64,000 bases of DNA, taken from assembly GCA_003246295.1 (NCBI GenBank), contig QKAS01000001.1:1-64000 (forward strand), in the 5' to 3' direction. The notes under the pieces are model-generated. The model did no database searches. It was not told where the DNA came from and saw nothing but the letters and a program-made list of their open reading frames with translations. Source of the DNA: Clostridia bacterium (GTDB taxonomy: Bacteria; Bacillota; Clostridia; Lachnospirales; Lachnospiraceae). The translations under genes were made by a program, and so were the position numbers. Below are positions 54,471-64,000 of this stretch, one piece after another (the first letter of the stretch is position 1; each line of letters opens with the position of its first letter).

Positions 54471-55727
54471 ATGGCAGGAAAAAATTCCGACGATAAAGTA
54501 AGATGTTCTTTTTGTAATAAAACGCAGGATCAGGTAAAAAAGCTGATTGCAGGTCCTTCTGGGGTTTATATCTGTGATGAGTGTATAGAAATCTGCGCAG
54601 ACATTATCGAGGAAGAATTTGATGAGGAGGAATTTGATGCTCCTTCTCAGGAAATCAATCTGTTAAAACCGGTTGAAATCAAAGAGTTTCTGGATGAATA
54701 TGTTATTGGTCAGGAAGAAGCAAAAAAAGTACTTTCAGTTGCCGTTTATAATCACTATAAGCGAATTACAGCTGAGAAAGATCCTGATGTTGAATTGCAA
54801 AAAAGTAATATTATCATGATAGGACCAACAGGCTCAGGAAAAACATTGCTGGCACAAACGCTTGCAAAAGTGATTAATGTACCATTTGCAATTGCAGATG
54901 CAACAACACTGACAGAAGCGGGTTATGTAGGTGAAGATGTTGAAAATATTCTTTTAAAACTGATTCAGGCAGCAGATTATGATGTTGAACGGGCACAGTT
55001 TGGAATCGTTTATATTGATGAAATTGATAAAATCACAAAAAAAAGCGAAAACGTTTCTATTACCAGAGATGTTTCTGGAGAAGGGGTACAACAGGCGCTG
55101 CTTAAGATTATTGAGGGTACTGTTGCATCGGTTCCACCACAGGGCGGAAGAAAACATCCTCACCAGGAACTGATTCAGATCGACACAAGCAATATTTTGT
55201 TTGTCTGCGGTGGGGCGTTTGACGGACTTGAAAAAATAGTGGAAGCAAGACTGGATAAAAAATCTATTGGTTTTAATGCAGAAATTGCATCCAAGAGCGA
55301 GAAAGAAATTGGCGAGCTATTACATGCTGTGACACCACACGACCTTGTTAAGTTTGGCCTTATTCCAGAGTTTGTGGGAAGGGTACCGATTAACGTTGCG
55401 CTTGAAGGACTTGACACAGAGGCTTTGATTCGAATTTTAAGAGAACCAAAGAGTGCTTTAATAAAGCAATATCAGAAATTATTTGAATTTGATGATGTAA
55501 AACTTCACTTTGAACCGGCAGCTATTGAACTGATTGCAAAAGAAGCTATGGATCGAAAGACCGGAGCAAGAGGATTGCGTTCCATTATGGAAAGAGTTAT
55601 GATGGATTTGATGTACCGGATTCCTTCAGATGAAACAATAGAAAGCTGTACCATTACCAAGGGTGCTGTAGAAGGAACGAGCGAACCGTTAATTGTTCAT
55701 CGTGAGAAAGTCAGAAAAGCGAAGTAA
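54471..55727 (+). CDS. clpX: ATP-dependent Clp protease ATP-binding subunit
   Basis: A 418-residue AAA+ unfoldase. The N-terminal zinc domain has CSFCNKT and CDECIEIC. Walker A is [12 protein letters not shown], Walker [11 protein letters not shown], the pore loop sits near [12 protein letters not shown], and the ClpP-docking IGF-type loop appears as [10 protein letters not shown] strong terminator follows 16 bases after the stop. Confidence 0.97.
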   Translation: MAGKNSDDKVRCSFCNKTQDQVKKLIAGPSGVYICDECIEICADIIEEEFDEEEFDAPSQEINLLKPVEIKEFLDEYVIGQEEAKKVLSVAVYNHYKRITAEKDPDVELQKSNIIMIGPTGSGKTLLAQTLAKVINVPFAIADATTLTEAGYVGEDVENILLKLIQAADYDVERAQFGIVYIDEIDKITKKSENVSITRDVSGEGVQQALLKIIEGTVASVPPQGGRKHPHQELIQIDTSNILFVCGGAFDGLEKIVEARLDKKSIGFNAEIASKSEKEIGELLHAVTPHDLVKFGLIPEFVGRVPINVALEGLDTEALIRILREPKSALIKQYQKLFEFDDVKLHFEPAAIELIAKEAMDRKTGARGLRSIMERVMMDLMYRIPSDETIESCTITKGAVEGTSEPLIVHREKVRKAK

Positions 55728-55742
55728 TACTATGGAACAAAT

Positions 55743-55775
55743 AACGTCGTCCGTTAGCGGGCGGCGTTTGTTTTT
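55743..55775 (+). terminator. clpX terminator, ahead of lon
   Basis: AACGTCGTCCG pairs with CGGGCGGCGTT around TTAG, followed by TGTTTTT. It lies between clpX and the likely lon start at 55804. Confidence 0.9.
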
Positions 55776-55803
55776 AGAAAAAGAGACAAGAAAGGCATAC
55801 CAT

Positions 55804-58140
55804 ATGGCAGAAATTATAAAAGAAAAAATGAATAGGGAATGGCTTCCTGCAACAGCGCTTCGCGGAATGACTGTTTTACCGGAAATGATTATCCATTTTG
55901 ACTTAAGCCGTAAGAAATCAATACAGGCAATTGAACATGCCATGACGCAGGATCAGAGAATTTTTCTGATTACACAAAAAGACCCGGATAAGGAAGAACC
56001 AGACACAGAAGACTTGTATCACATAGGTACAATAGCAATGATTAAACAGGTTACAAAGCTTCCTAATAATATTGTCAGAGTATTGGTGGAGGGGCTATCC
56101 CGTGCAGTATTTTATGAAATGAATAACGAAATAGAGGCTTTTCTTTTGGCATCGATAGAAGAAGTGAATTCATATGACACTGTGCAGGAACCAATTGAAG
56201 AAGAGGCTATGGTGCGCGAAATCAAAGAACTCTTTCAACAGTACATAGCATACCATCCAAAGGTTGGAAAAACCCTGTTTACACATCTTGATCATGCTTA
56301 TGGACTTGGCAGATTACTTGATACAATCACAATCAATATTCCACTGAGTTATAATATAAAACAGGCGGTTCTGGAAGCACTGGATGTCAGGGAACGTTAT
56401 GAGTATCTGTCAGAGGTTTTATTTAACGAGATTGAAATTGCACGTGTCAAAACAGAATTAACAGAGCAGGTCAGAAACCGGGTTGAAAAGAATCAAAAGG
56501 AATATCTTCTCAGAGAACAACTTGGGTTCATCAGAGAAGAGCTAGGTGAAACAAACACCTTTTCTGATGCAGATCAGTTTACGGAAGATTTAAAGAAAAT
56601 AAAGGCACCAAAAGAGATCAGAGAAAAAATTGAAAAAGAAATCTCGAGATTCAAAGGAATATCAGGGAATAGCTCAGAAAGCAGCATGCAGCGTGCTTAT
56701 GTTGAAACACTGCTGGAACTTCCCTGGGATAAAATGTCAAAGGACAATCTTGACTTAAACAGAGCAGAAGAGATATTGAATGAAGAACACTATGGACTGG
56801 AAAAAGTAAAAGAAAGAATTCTGGAGTTTCTTGCAGTCAGAAGCCTCACAAGTCAGGGAGAGAGTCCGATTCTTTGTCTTGTTGGACCTCCAGGGACAGG
56901 AAAAACTTCAATTGCACGATCCGTTGCCAATGCTTTGAATAAAAAATATGTCAGAATTAGTCTGGGTGGTGTTCGCGATGAAGCTGAGATCAGAGGGCAC
57001 AGAAAAACATATGTCGGAGCTATGCCGGGAAGGATTGCTGCTTCCCTAAAAAATGCAGGAGTAAAAAATCCACTGATCTTATTAGATGAAATTGATAAAA
57101 CCAGCAGTGATTACAAAGGTGATACTGCTTCAGCGTTACTAGAAGTACTTGATTCAGAACAGAATTCAAAATTCAGAGATCATTATGTTGAACTTCCAAT
57201 TGACCTTTCGCAGGTTTTATTTATTGCAACAGCGAATGCAACTTCTACAATACCAGCACCATTGCTTGATCGAATGGAATTAATAGAAATCAATAGCTAT
57301 ACTTCAAATGAAAAATTTCATATCGCAAGAAGATTTCTGGTACAGAAACAGTTAAAGAAAAACGGTCTGAAAGAAGAGCAACTTTCAATCAGCGATCAGG
57401 CAATCCGAAATATTATAGAATATTATACAAGAGAAGCCGGCGTGCGTGATCTGGAACGAAAAATTGGAGAAATCTGCAGAAAAGCCGCAAAAGAGATTTT
57501 GCGTGATAAGAAGAGTAGAATTAAAGTTACAGGAAGTAATCTGAACAAATATATTGGGAAAGAAAAATATACATTGGACAAAGCCAATCTTGAAGATGAG
57601 GTTGGAATTGTAAGAGGACTTGCATGGACGAGTGTTGGTGGTGACACATTACAGATTGAAGTCAATGTAATGCCCGGTAAGGGAGATCTTGAATTAACCG
57701 GACAGCTTGGTGATGTCATGAAAGAATCTGCAGTAGCAGGCATCAGCTATATCAGATCTGTGAGTGAGGAGTATGGTATGGATCAGGATTATTTCAAGGA
57801 TCATGATATTCACATTCACATTCCGGAAGGAGCAGTCCCAAAAGACGGACCTTCAGCAGGTATTACGATGGCAACTGCGGTATTATCAGCAATCACAGGG
57901 AAAAAGGTCAGAGCTGATGTCGCAATGACTGGTGAAATAACGCTCAGAGGCAGAGTTCTTCCAATCGGAGGATTAAAAGAAAAGATTCTTGCTGCAAAGA
58001 CAGCTGGTATCAAAATAGTTCTTGTTCCACGTGAGAATGAAAAAGATGTAGAAGAAATAACAAAAGAAATCAAATCCGGTCTGGAGATTCATTTTGTGGA
58101 AACGATGAAAGAAGTCATCGGACATGCATTTTCTGGATAA
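55804..58140 (+). CDS. lon: ATP-dependent protease Lon
   Basis: A 778-residue LonA protease. The N-terminal substrate domain starts at [20 protein letters not shown], the AAA+ module has Walker [10 protein letters not shown] and sensor DEIDK, and the protease domain has the Ser-Lys dyad with Ser in KDGPSAG. ATG 55804 is preferred: AAGAAAGG lies upstream and it follows the clpX terminator. An in-frame ATG at 55732 would translate through that terminator hairpin. No clear promoter is seen, so lon may depend on read-through. Confidence 0.95.
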   Translation: MAEIIKEKMNREWLPATALRGMTVLPEMIIHFDLSRKKSIQAIEHAMTQDQRIFLITQKDPDKEEPDTEDLYHIGTIAMIKQVTKLPNNIVRVLVEGLSRAVFYEMNNEIEAFLLASIEEVNSYDTVQEPIEEEAMVREIKELFQQYIAYHPKVGKTLFTHLDHAYGLGRLLDTITINIPLSYNIKQAVLEALDVRERYEYLSEVLFNEIEIARVKTELTEQVRNRVEKNQKEYLLREQLGFIREELGETNTFSDADQFTEDLKKIKAPKEIREKIEKEISRFKGISGNSSESSMQRAYVETLLELPWDKMSKDNLDLNRAEEILNEEHYGLEKVKERILEFLAVRSLTSQGESPILCLVGPPGTGKTSIARSVANALNKKYVRISLGGVRDEAEIRGHRKTYVGAMPGRIAASLKNAGVKNPLILLDEIDKTSSDYKGDTASALLEVLDSEQNSKFRDHYVELPIDLSQVLFIATANATSTIPAPLLDRMELIEINSYTSNEKFHIARRFLVQKQLKKNGLKEEQLSISDQAIRNIIEYYTREAGVRDLERKIGEICRKAAKEILRDKKSRIKVTGSNLNKYIGKEKYTLDKANLEDEVGIVRGLAWTSVGGDTLQIEVNVMPGKGDLELTGQLGDVMKESAVAGISYIRSVSEEYGMDQDYFKDHDIHIHIPEGAVPKDGPSAGITMATAVLSAITGKKVRADVAMTGEITLRGRVLPIGGLKEKILAAKTAGIKIVLVPRENEKDVEEITKEIKSGLEIHFVETMKEVIGHAFSG

Positions 58141-58197
58141 AACAGACTGACAATGTGAAATTAGGTTTTTTGCTATATGGAAAGGTATGGTTATTAA

Positions 58198-58812
58198 ATG
58201 GTCATTAAAAATATTAATCTGGAAACGGTATGCGGTATCACGAGTACTCTTCCTGAAAATTTACTTCCGGAAATTGCTTTTGCAGGAAAGAGTAATGTTG
58301 GAAAGTCGTCACTGATCAACGCACTGATGAACCGGAAAAATTATGCCAGAACAAGTGCCCAGCCGGGGAAGACACAAACAATCAATTTTTATAACATCAA
58401 TGAAGAATTGTATTTTGTTGATCTACCAGGTTATGGATATGCAACAGTTGCCCAGTCAGTAAAAGAAAAGTGGGGAAAGATGATTGAGAATTATCTCCAT
58501 AGTTCAAAACAGTTAAAAGCTGTTTTTCTTCTGATTGATATCCGACATGAACCATCGGCGAATGATAAGAATATGTATCAGTGGGTTTTGGAACAAGGTT
58601 ACCAGCCAATCATTATAGCAACCAAACTTGATAAAATAAATCGCAGTCAGATTTTAAAACATGTTAAAATGATTAAAACGGGCTTAAATGTATTGAAGGA
58701 TACCATAGTAATTCCCTTTTCGGCGTCTTCTAAACAGGGAAGAGAAGAGATTTATGATCTGATAGACAAACTGACTGGTCAAAATGAGGATGATTCAACA
58801 GCAGATTGCTGA
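58198..58812 (+). CDS. engB: Ribosome biogenesis GTPase EngB/YsxC
   Basis: A 204-residue small GTPase needed for 50S assembly. The G-motifs are G1 GKSNVGKSS, G2 around QPGKTQTINFY, G3 DLPGYG, G4 ATKLDK and G5 FSASSKQG. AAAGGTATGG precedes ATG 58198. Position after lon is conserved in Firmicutes. The end nearly touches the AI-2E family gene. Confidence 0.95.
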   Translation: MVIKNINLETVCGITSTLPENLLPEIAFAGKSNVGKSSLINALMNRKNYARTSAQPGKTQTINFYNINEELYFVDLPGYGYATVAQSVKEKWGKMIENYLHSSKQLKAVFLLIDIRHEPSANDKNMYQWVLEQGYQPIIIATKLDKINRSQILKHVKMIKTGLNVLKDTIVIPFSASSKQGREEIYDLIDKLTGQNEDDSTADC

Positions 58813-58823
58813 TGGAGGCAGAT

Positions 58824-60029
58824 ATGAAAGATACCGGGTTAAGATTCGCCAGAATTATTGTCAATCTTTCATTGTTTATAGGTGGAGTTCTTTTCTTTGT
58901 AATTGCAGTCCCAAGGATTTTAGGATTCTTTATGCCTTTTGTCATAGGATGGGTGATTTCTTTGATGGCAAATCCACTTGTGAAGTTTTTAGAGAAGAAA
59001 ATAAAGATGAAACGAAAAGCAGGATCAGCAATGGTCATTATTGCTGTTATTGCTATTTTAGTACTGATTTTATATGCTGTTATATCTAAACTGGTTTCAG
59101 AAAGTATAGGGCTGATCAACGATCTTCCAAACATTTATAAAAGTTTTGAAGGAGACCTTGATCAGATTGCAGAAAACCTGAATTTGCTACTTACAAAACT
59201 TCCGCCTGATATCAGAGATGCATTTACAAATATAGGGACGACAGTAAGCACTTTTTTAGGTGGCTTGATAGAAAACATGGGGACGCCAACTGTAGAAGCT
59301 GTAGGAAGCTTTGCAAAAAATCTCCCTTCCGCATTGATTGGAATTATTATGGGAATCCTATCAGCATATTTTTTCATTGCAGAAAAGGAAGAAATTTCAT
59401 TTTTTTTAAAGGAACATCTTCCAAAAGGAATTCAGGAAAAGTGGCATATTTTTTATGCAAGTCTGAAACAGGCTGTTGGTGGTTACTTCCTTGCTCAGCT
59501 TAAAATAGAAATATGGATCTATATAATGTTAGTGATAGGATTCATGATTCTGGACATTGAATATGGGATGCTGATTGCGCTTGGAATCGCCATCTTTGAC
59601 TTTTTCCCCATTTTTGGGATGGGTGCAGTTATGATTCCATGGGCATTGATCAAACTTTTAAGTTCGGATTATATTGTTGCTGTGGGGTTTTTGATTATGT
59701 ATGGAGCAGGTTTATTAGGGCGTCAATTACTACAGCCCAAGATCGTAGGAGACTCTATCGGTATCGCACCTATGCCAACTTTATTTCTATTATTTCTTGG
59801 ATTTAAATTTGGCGGCGTGGCAGGAATGATATTTGCGGTTCCAATAGGAATTATATTAGTGAATCTGAATCAGGCTGGCGTATTTGATAATGCAAAGACC
59901 AGTATCAGACTTCTGATTAAAACAGTAAATGATTTTAGAAAATATGACAACCAGGATATGCAGTATTTAGAAAATGATTTAAATCAAGATAGTTTACCTG
60001 ATGAACCTGATCAAAATAAAAAAATATAA
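58824..60029 (+). CDS. AI-2E/YtvI-family membrane transporter
   Basis: A 401-residue integral membrane protein of the AI-2E (PerM/YtvI) family with about eight hydrophobic segments and a large loop at residues 95-170. GILSAYFFIAEKEEI, LGIAIFDFFPIFGMGAVMIPW and GDSIGIAPMPTLFLLFLGFK are family marks. ATG 58824 has GGAGG five bases upstream, better than ATG 58812. The substrate is unknown; the resemblance to YtvI suggests a possible sporulation or envelope role. Confidence 0.85.
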   Translation: MKDTGLRFARIIVNLSLFIGGVLFFVIAVPRILGFFMPFVIGWVISLMANPLVKFLEKKIKMKRKAGSAMVIIAVIAILVLILYAVISKLVSESIGLINDLPNIYKSFEGDLDQIAENLNLLLTKLPPDIRDAFTNIGTTVSTFLGGLIENMGTPTVEAVGSFAKNLPSALIGIIMGILSAYFFIAEKEEISFFLKEHLPKGIQEKWHIFYASLKQAVGGYFLAQLKIEIWIYIMLVIGFMILDIEYGMLIALGIAIFDFFPIFGMGAVMIPWALIKLLSSDYIVAVGFLIMYGAGLLGRQLLQPKIVGDSIGIAPMPTLFLLFLGFKFGGVAGMIFAVPIGIILVNLNQAGVFDNAKTSIRLLIKTVNDFRKYDNQDMQYLENDLNQDSLPDEPDQNKKI

Positions 60030-60050
60030 AATAGAAATATTGAGAATTAT

Positions 60051-60791
60051 ATGGAAAAAAATGTAAAAATAACAATACAGTACGATGGCAGCAGATATCA
60101 GGGATGGCAGAAACTTGGTGACAGTACCAATACAATTCAAGGAAAGTTTGAGGCAATATTGGAGAAAATGGCAGGGCATCCTATTAGTATACAGGCTTCT
60201 GGAAGAACAGATGCAGGTGTTCATGCGCATGGTCAGGTTGCAAATTTTATACTGGATTCATCTATGAGTATGGAAGAAATCAAGGATTATCTGAATCAGT
60301 ATTTGCCTGATGATATTGCTGTGATCAAAATAGAAGAAGTATCCAGACGCTTTCATAGCAGACTGAGTGCTATAGCAAAAACCTATAGATATACAGTCAG
60401 AAACAGTAGAATTCCTGATGTGTTTCAACGGAAATATATGTTTCGTGTTGAGAACAAGATTGATGTCAAAGCAATGCAAAAGGCTTCTGAGTATTTGACG
60501 GGAGAACATGATTTCAAGGCATTTACATCTTTGAAAAAGATAAAAAAATCAACAATACGGACTATTTACGAAGTTAAAATCGAACAACAGCAAGATGATA
60601 TTATTTTTACATATACAGGAAATGGATTCCTGCATCATATGGTCAGAATATTGACAGGCACATTATTAGAGATTGGAAAAGGGAATAGACAACCAGAGGA
60701 GATATCAGAAATTATGATGTCAGGTAATCGAGAAAACGCGGGTCCACTGGTACCAGCGCAAGGGCTTTCCCTCATGGAAGTGAACTATTGA
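60051..60791 (+). CDS. truA: tRNA pseudouridine(38-40) synthase
   Basis: A 246-residue TruA that modifies U38-U40 in tRNA anticodon stems. The catalytic Asp lies in ASGRTDAGVHAHGQVANF. The RYQGWQK start, RYTVRNSR strand and FLHHMVR motif follow in order. The stop overlaps the next start by four bases (TTGA). Confidence 0.95.
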   Translation: MEKNVKITIQYDGSRYQGWQKLGDSTNTIQGKFEAILEKMAGHPISIQASGRTDAGVHAHGQVANFILDSSMSMEEIKDYLNQYLPDDIAVIKIEEVSRRFHSRLSAIAKTYRYTVRNSRIPDVFQRKYMFRVENKIDVKAMQKASEYLTGEHDFKAFTSLKKIKKSTIRTIYEVKIEQQQDDIIFTYTGNGFLHHMVRILTGTLLEIGKGNRQPEEISEIMMSGNRENAGPLVPAQGLSLMEVNY

Positions 60792-61282
60792 AAAAGAAAA
60801 AAAGATGGAGAATCTGTTATCTCATTTATAGCTTGATTATTATAAAGCTGATTATATTTAAATATCCAATTTCAGAACTTCTTGTGATATCTCAAAGCTG
60901 GGGAGAAGGGTTTATTCGTGATGGAATCGCATCTGCAAATTTCATTCCATTTAAGACGATTATGATGTATATAAAATACTATGAAACAATGAACAGTTTT
61001 GAAAATCTGATTGGGAATATCCTGGTTTTTATACCACTTGGATTTATTTTACCCAGAGCCTTCTATAAATTCAACCATCCTGTATGGCTCGTTTTCTTTT
61101 CGTTTGTGTTCATAATGGATGTTGAGTTATTTCAGCTTGTTACGAGGTTTGGGGCATTTGATGTGGATGATATTATATTAAATATGCTTGGTGTTATATT
61201 AGGATTTCTGATTACCAAAATGATTGAGAAGCTTAGAGTACAGATAGCATATAGAAAAGAGGGAATCTATGAGTCGTTATAA
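60788..61282 (+). CDS. VanZ-like membrane protein
   Basis: A 164-residue VanZ-family protein with about four membrane segments. FIPFKTI, NLIGNILVFIPLGFILP and FGAFDVDDIILNMLGVILGF are the family blocks. It starts with TTG 60788, coupled to truA, and overlaps the next gene by 14 bases. VanZ relatives can affect glycopeptide susceptibility, but no van genes are here, so resistance should not be assumed. Confidence 0.85.
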   Translation: MKKKKRWRICYLIYSLIIIKLIIFKYPISELLVISQSWGEGFIRDGIASANFIPFKTIMMYIKYYETMNSFENLIGNILVFIPLGFILPRAFYKFNHPVWLVFFSFVFIMDVELFQLVTRFGAFDVDDIILNMLGVILGFLITKMIEKLRVQIAYRKEGIYESL

Positions 61283-62150
61283 ACTGACAGGATCTGAAAT
61301 TGAAATCATTGTAGAAGAAAAGGGTGCAGAATTAGTCTCAATCAGGGAAATTTCAACAGATAGGGAATATATGTGGAATGCAGATCCTGCGTTTTGGGGA
61401 AAAACATCTCCAATTCTATTTCCAGTGGTAGGTGGACTTAAAAATGGTCAATATCAATATCAGGGAAAAACATTTACCATGAATAAGCATGGGTTTGCCA
61501 GAGGTATGAAGTTTAATTTAATGATGCAGACTACTTCAGAACTTTGGTTTGAACTGACATCAGATGCTGAAACCTTAAAACAATACCCCTTTGCATTCAG
61601 ATTAAGACAAGGGTATAAAATTGAAGGGAAAACAGTGAAAGTCTTTTGGCAGGTTTATAATGATAGTAGAGACACCATGTATTTCTCGTTAGGTGGACAT
61701 CCTGCATTTTTTTGCCCGCCAGGAAAAGAATCCAAGCAGACAGATTGCTTTTTATCCTTTGATACGAGACAGGATGAGATCATTAGTACACAAATTACAT
61801 CAGATGGGCTTGCGGGACCAGTCCAAACAAAATTCTCTCTTGATCAGGGGAAATTAAAGATTTCTGAACATTTATTTGATGATGATGCTCTTGTAATAGA
61901 AGGAAATCAGGCGCAGGGGGTGGCACTCACAGATGAAAATGGAGATGCTTATCTGAAAGTGGTTTTTGAGGCTCCGTTATTTGGAATATGGTCACCAGCA
62001 AAGATTCAGGCTCCTTTTATTTGTATCGAACCGTGGTATGGCAGATGTGATGGACAGAATTTTTCGGGCACACTTGAAGAGCGGGAATGGGGAAATCAGC
62101 TGGAGTCTGGTGATTTATTTGAAGCAGGTTATGAAGTAATCATACTATAA
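61269..62150 (+). CDS. Aldose 1-epimerase family protein (LacX-like)
   Basis: A 293-residue galactose-mutarotase-like beta-sandwich of the LacX/YeaD-type subgroup. Probable substrate-binding residues lie in KHGFARGMKF, LGGHPAFFCP and ICIEPWYG. It lacks some residues of classic GalM, so the sugar is uncertain; LacX-like proteins may act on sugars or sugar phosphates. It overlaps the VanZ-like gene. Confidence 0.85.
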   Translation: MSRYKLTGSEIEIIVEEKGAELVSIREISTDREYMWNADPAFWGKTSPILFPVVGGLKNGQYQYQGKTFTMNKHGFARGMKFNLMMQTTSELWFELTSDAETLKQYPFAFRLRQGYKIEGKTVKVFWQVYNDSRDTMYFSLGGHPAFFCPPGKESKQTDCFLSFDTRQDEIISTQITSDGLAGPVQTKFSLDQGKLKISEHLFDDDALVIEGNQAQGVALTDENGDAYLKVVFEAPLFGIWSPAKIQAPFICIEPWYGRCDGQNFSGTLEEREWGNQLESGDLFEAGYEVIIL

Positions 62151-62176
62151 AGCAATTAGAAAAGGGGATGACAACA

Positions 62177-63028
62177 ATGGTCAATGCCGGGATGGTACTC
62201 GAGGGAGGTGCCATGAGAGGTGTTTTTACAGCAGGAGTACTGGATTATCTTATGGAACAGGAGTTTTACTGCAACTATGTCGTGGGAGTATCGGCAGGAA
62301 GTTGCAACGCAGTTGATTATGTTTCAAAGCAGATAGGAAGAACAAAGAAATGTTTTATCCCAGAGGAAAAAGAAAACAAGTATCTTTCTGTGCTAAATAT
62401 GCTCAAAGGAAGAGATTTATATGATCTAAATAAGGTTTTTGTTGATTTTCCAGGAGAAATTTATCCATTTGATTTTAAAACATTTTTTGCCTCTGAGTCA
62501 GAATGCGAAATTGTTATCACAAACTGTCTGACTGGACTGCCTGAGTATAGGACAGAACACAGAGAACGATCAAAATTGATGGATTTGTGTAGAGCATCCA
62601 GTAGTATGCCACTTGTAAGTCCGGTTGTTATGATAGATCAAATACCTTATCTGGACGGAGGACTGACAGATTCAGTTCCTATTGTGCATAGTATGGAAAA
62701 GGGATATCAAAAAAACATTGTGGTTCTGACCAGAAACAAAGGTTATAGAAAAGAAACATCTTCTGGTATGATGGAATTATACAAGAGAGTTTATAAAAAA
62801 TATCCTGTATTGATAGATGTACTAGAAAACAGAGCCCGAATTTATAATCAGACAATGGATCTGATTGACAGACTGGAAAAAGAGCAGGAAATATTTGTGA
62901 TACGACCTAGAATAAAATGCATCTCCAGAACAGAACGAAATCAGTTAAAACTCAACCAGTTTTATGAGCATGGTTATCAACAGATGAAAAAACGTGAAGC
63001 GGGATTACAAAAATACCTGGAGAGGTGA
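62177..63028 (+). CDS. Patatin-like phospholipase
   Basis: A 283-residue patatin-family lipid acyl hydrolase. The oxyanion loop LEGGAMRGVFTAG, the nucleophile elbow GVSAGSCNA (G-x-S-x-G) and the second dyad residue in LDGGLTDSVP are all present, so it looks active. ATG 62177 is preferred because AAAGGGG lies nine bases upstream; ATG 62168 abuts that site. It is probably cotranscribed with the following araM-like gene, hinting at lipid metabolism. Confidence 0.9.
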   Translation: MVNAGMVLEGGAMRGVFTAGVLDYLMEQEFYCNYVVGVSAGSCNAVDYVSKQIGRTKKCFIPEEKENKYLSVLNMLKGRDLYDLNKVFVDFPGEIYPFDFKTFFASESECEIVITNCLTGLPEYRTEHRERSKLMDLCRASSSMPLVSPVVMIDQIPYLDGGLTDSVPIVHSMEKGYQKNIVVLTRNKGYRKETSSGMMELYKRVYKKYPVLIDVLENRARIYNQTMDLIDRLEKEQEIFVIRPRIKCISRTERNQLKLNQFYEHGYQQMKKREAGLQKYLER

Positions 63029-63034
63029 GGACGA

Positions 63035-64000
63035 ATGCGAAGGATGGAATTTCAAGATTATTTGAAAAGAGATAACAGTTGCAGTTGTGGGAGGGTTCAC
63101 AGATGTGAAATCGACACGATTATCATTGAACCTGGTGCCTTGAATCAGATCGTACCCATTTTACAGAAGAATCAATGGAAGCAGCTTTGTATTGTGGAAG
63201 ATATACATACAAGTAAAGCAGCAGGTGAGATGGTTGAGAGACTGCTGAAAGAGGCAGGACTGATACCTCAGGTGATATGTTTTGAAGATGATTTTCTGAT
63301 TCCTGATGAAATTGCGCTTGCAAAAGTTGTTACCGATATGGATAGGAATACTGACTTGATCCTGGCTGTTGGATCAGGAACAATCAATGACTTGTGTAAA
63401 TTTATCAGCTATAAAATGAAACTGGACTATATGATCATTGCTACAGCGCCTTCAATGGATGGATATGCATCAAATGTTGCACCGCTCATTACGAATCATG
63501 CAAAAGTAACGTATGAGGCGTCGATGCCAAAAGCAATTATTGGAGACCTTAATGTTTTAAAGGATGCACCAATGAACATGATTGCAGCAGGCGTGGGGGA
63601 TGTGCTAGGAAAGTATGTCTGCCTGATGGATTGGAAACTTTCAAATTGTATTACTGGTGAATATATCTGTCAGGAGGTCATAGATCTCGTAGATACTGCA
63701 ATAGATAAAGTGATGCAGGGGACTGAAAAACTTCTAAGTCGTGATCAGGATGCTATTGCAAGTATTATGGAGGGGTTGATTCTGTCTGGGATAGGTATGA
63801 GTTATATTGGGAACTCGAGACCGGCTTCAGGAAGTGAACACCATCTTTCTCATTATTGGGAAATGATGGCTTTATTAAAAGGTGGAAAGATTGAATTACA
63901 TGGAACCAAAGTTGCTATTGGAACCATATGTGGTCTTAAGCTATATGAAAAATTGATGCAGGACTTGACAGATCCGGTAACCAGAAAGCAAATACAGTCT
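63035..64000 (+). CDS. sn-Glycerol-1-phosphate dehydrogenase family protein (AraM/EgsA), partial
   Basis: The first 322 codons of an iron-alcohol-dehydrogenase-like enzyme, cut by the window edge. The NAD site reads AVGSGTINDL, and metal and substrate residues appear in TAPSMDGYASNVAP and SGSEHHLSHYWEMM. Firmicute AraM reduces dihydroxyacetone phosphate to glycerol 1-phosphate with a divalent metal. GAGGTGAGG precedes ATG 63035, six bases after the patatin stop. The substrate is inferred from the family. Confidence 0.88.
   Translation, partial: MRRMEFQDYLKRDNSCSCGRVHRCEIDTIIIEPGALNQIVPILQKNQWKQLCIVEDIHTSKAAGEMVERLLKEAGLIPQVICFEDDFLIPDEIALAKVVTDMDRNTDLILAVGSGTINDLCKFISYKMKLDYMIIATAPSMDGYASNVAPLITNHAKVTYEASMPKAIIGDLNVLKDAPMNMIAAGVGDVLGKYVCLMDWKLSNCITGEYICQEVIDLVDTAIDKVMQGTEKLLSRDQDAIASIMEGLILSGIGMSYIGNSRPASGSEHHLSHYWEMMALLKGGKIELHGTKVAIGTICGLKLYEKLMQDLTDPVTRKQIQS

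Noticed and set aside
55049..55056. Another AAACGTTT core
   Set aside because: It is inside the clpX coding sequence, lacks the flanking GA...AA pattern and has no promoter nearby.
60788..61282. Glycopeptide-resistance determinant (VanZ)
   Set aside because: VanZ-like proteins are common in Firmicutes, and no vanHAX-type or regulatory genes are present.

Overview
The window is about 64 kb of low-GC, gene-dense chromosome from an anaerobic Firmicute, most likely a gut Lachnospiraceae. The evidence is AGGAGG-type ribosome binding sites with frequent TTG and GTG starts, sigma-A promoters, cellobiose phosphorylase, the LL-diaminopimelate aminotransferase (dapL) lysine route, a glnA-ANTAR pair, a TM1266-type hydrogenase regulator and large tRNA arrays. 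No phage, transposase, CRISPR array or rRNA gene is visible. The species cannot be named from this sequence.

Layout. 1-860: eight tRNA genes and a terminator. 893-6143: an MFS transporter, a GH94 cellobiose phosphorylase and a divergent LacI regulator with shared AAACGTTT operators. 6262-10505: a HAAS-domain protein, then a THUMP methyltransferase, a degenerate amidase-like protein, rdgB and a phosphodiesterase. 10567-11239: six more tRNAs under a consensus promoter. 11483-14930: a sugar ABC transporter carrying the same operator as the cellobiose genes. 15087-16690: a MATE exporter and tRNA-Leu. 16785-22838: an oppBCDFA-type oligopeptide operon whose binding protein is circularly permuted. 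22854-26143: nucleoside salvage (deoD-deoC-cdd-pdp). 26224-28250: a nitroreductase and uvsE. 28273-34972: a long structured leader followed by a spermidine operon that encodes two alternative routes. 34990-39492: a DUF2974 hydrolase, a second LacI and glgP. 39521-41576: glnA and an ANTAR antiterminator. 41682-43772: dapF and dapL. 43916-49882: a second sugar ABC transporter with malQ and a third LacI, preceded by a 12-bp tandem repeat array. 49885-51966: a CYTH protein, a DJ-1/PfpI protein, an ECF S-component and a TM1266 regulator with an attenuated leader. 52299-64000: tig-clpP-clpX-lon-engB, then membrane, tRNA-modification and lipid-linked genes, ending in a truncated araM/egsA-type gene.

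How the parts fit. Three LacI regulators sit beside carbohydrate modules. The first probably links cello-oligosaccharide uptake (11598-14930) to phosphorolysis (2254-4689). The third sits with maltodextrin uptake and MalQ, with GlgP encoded a few kb upstream. The spermidine operon makes putrescine from arginine through agmatine, then offers both the SpeD/SpeE and the carboxyspermidine route.

The observations most worth following are the circularly permuted OppA, the structured RNA and terminator ahead of speD, the two spermidine routes in one operon, the 12-bp array at 43955-44014, and the palindrome-plus-terminator leader of the TM1266-ECF operon.
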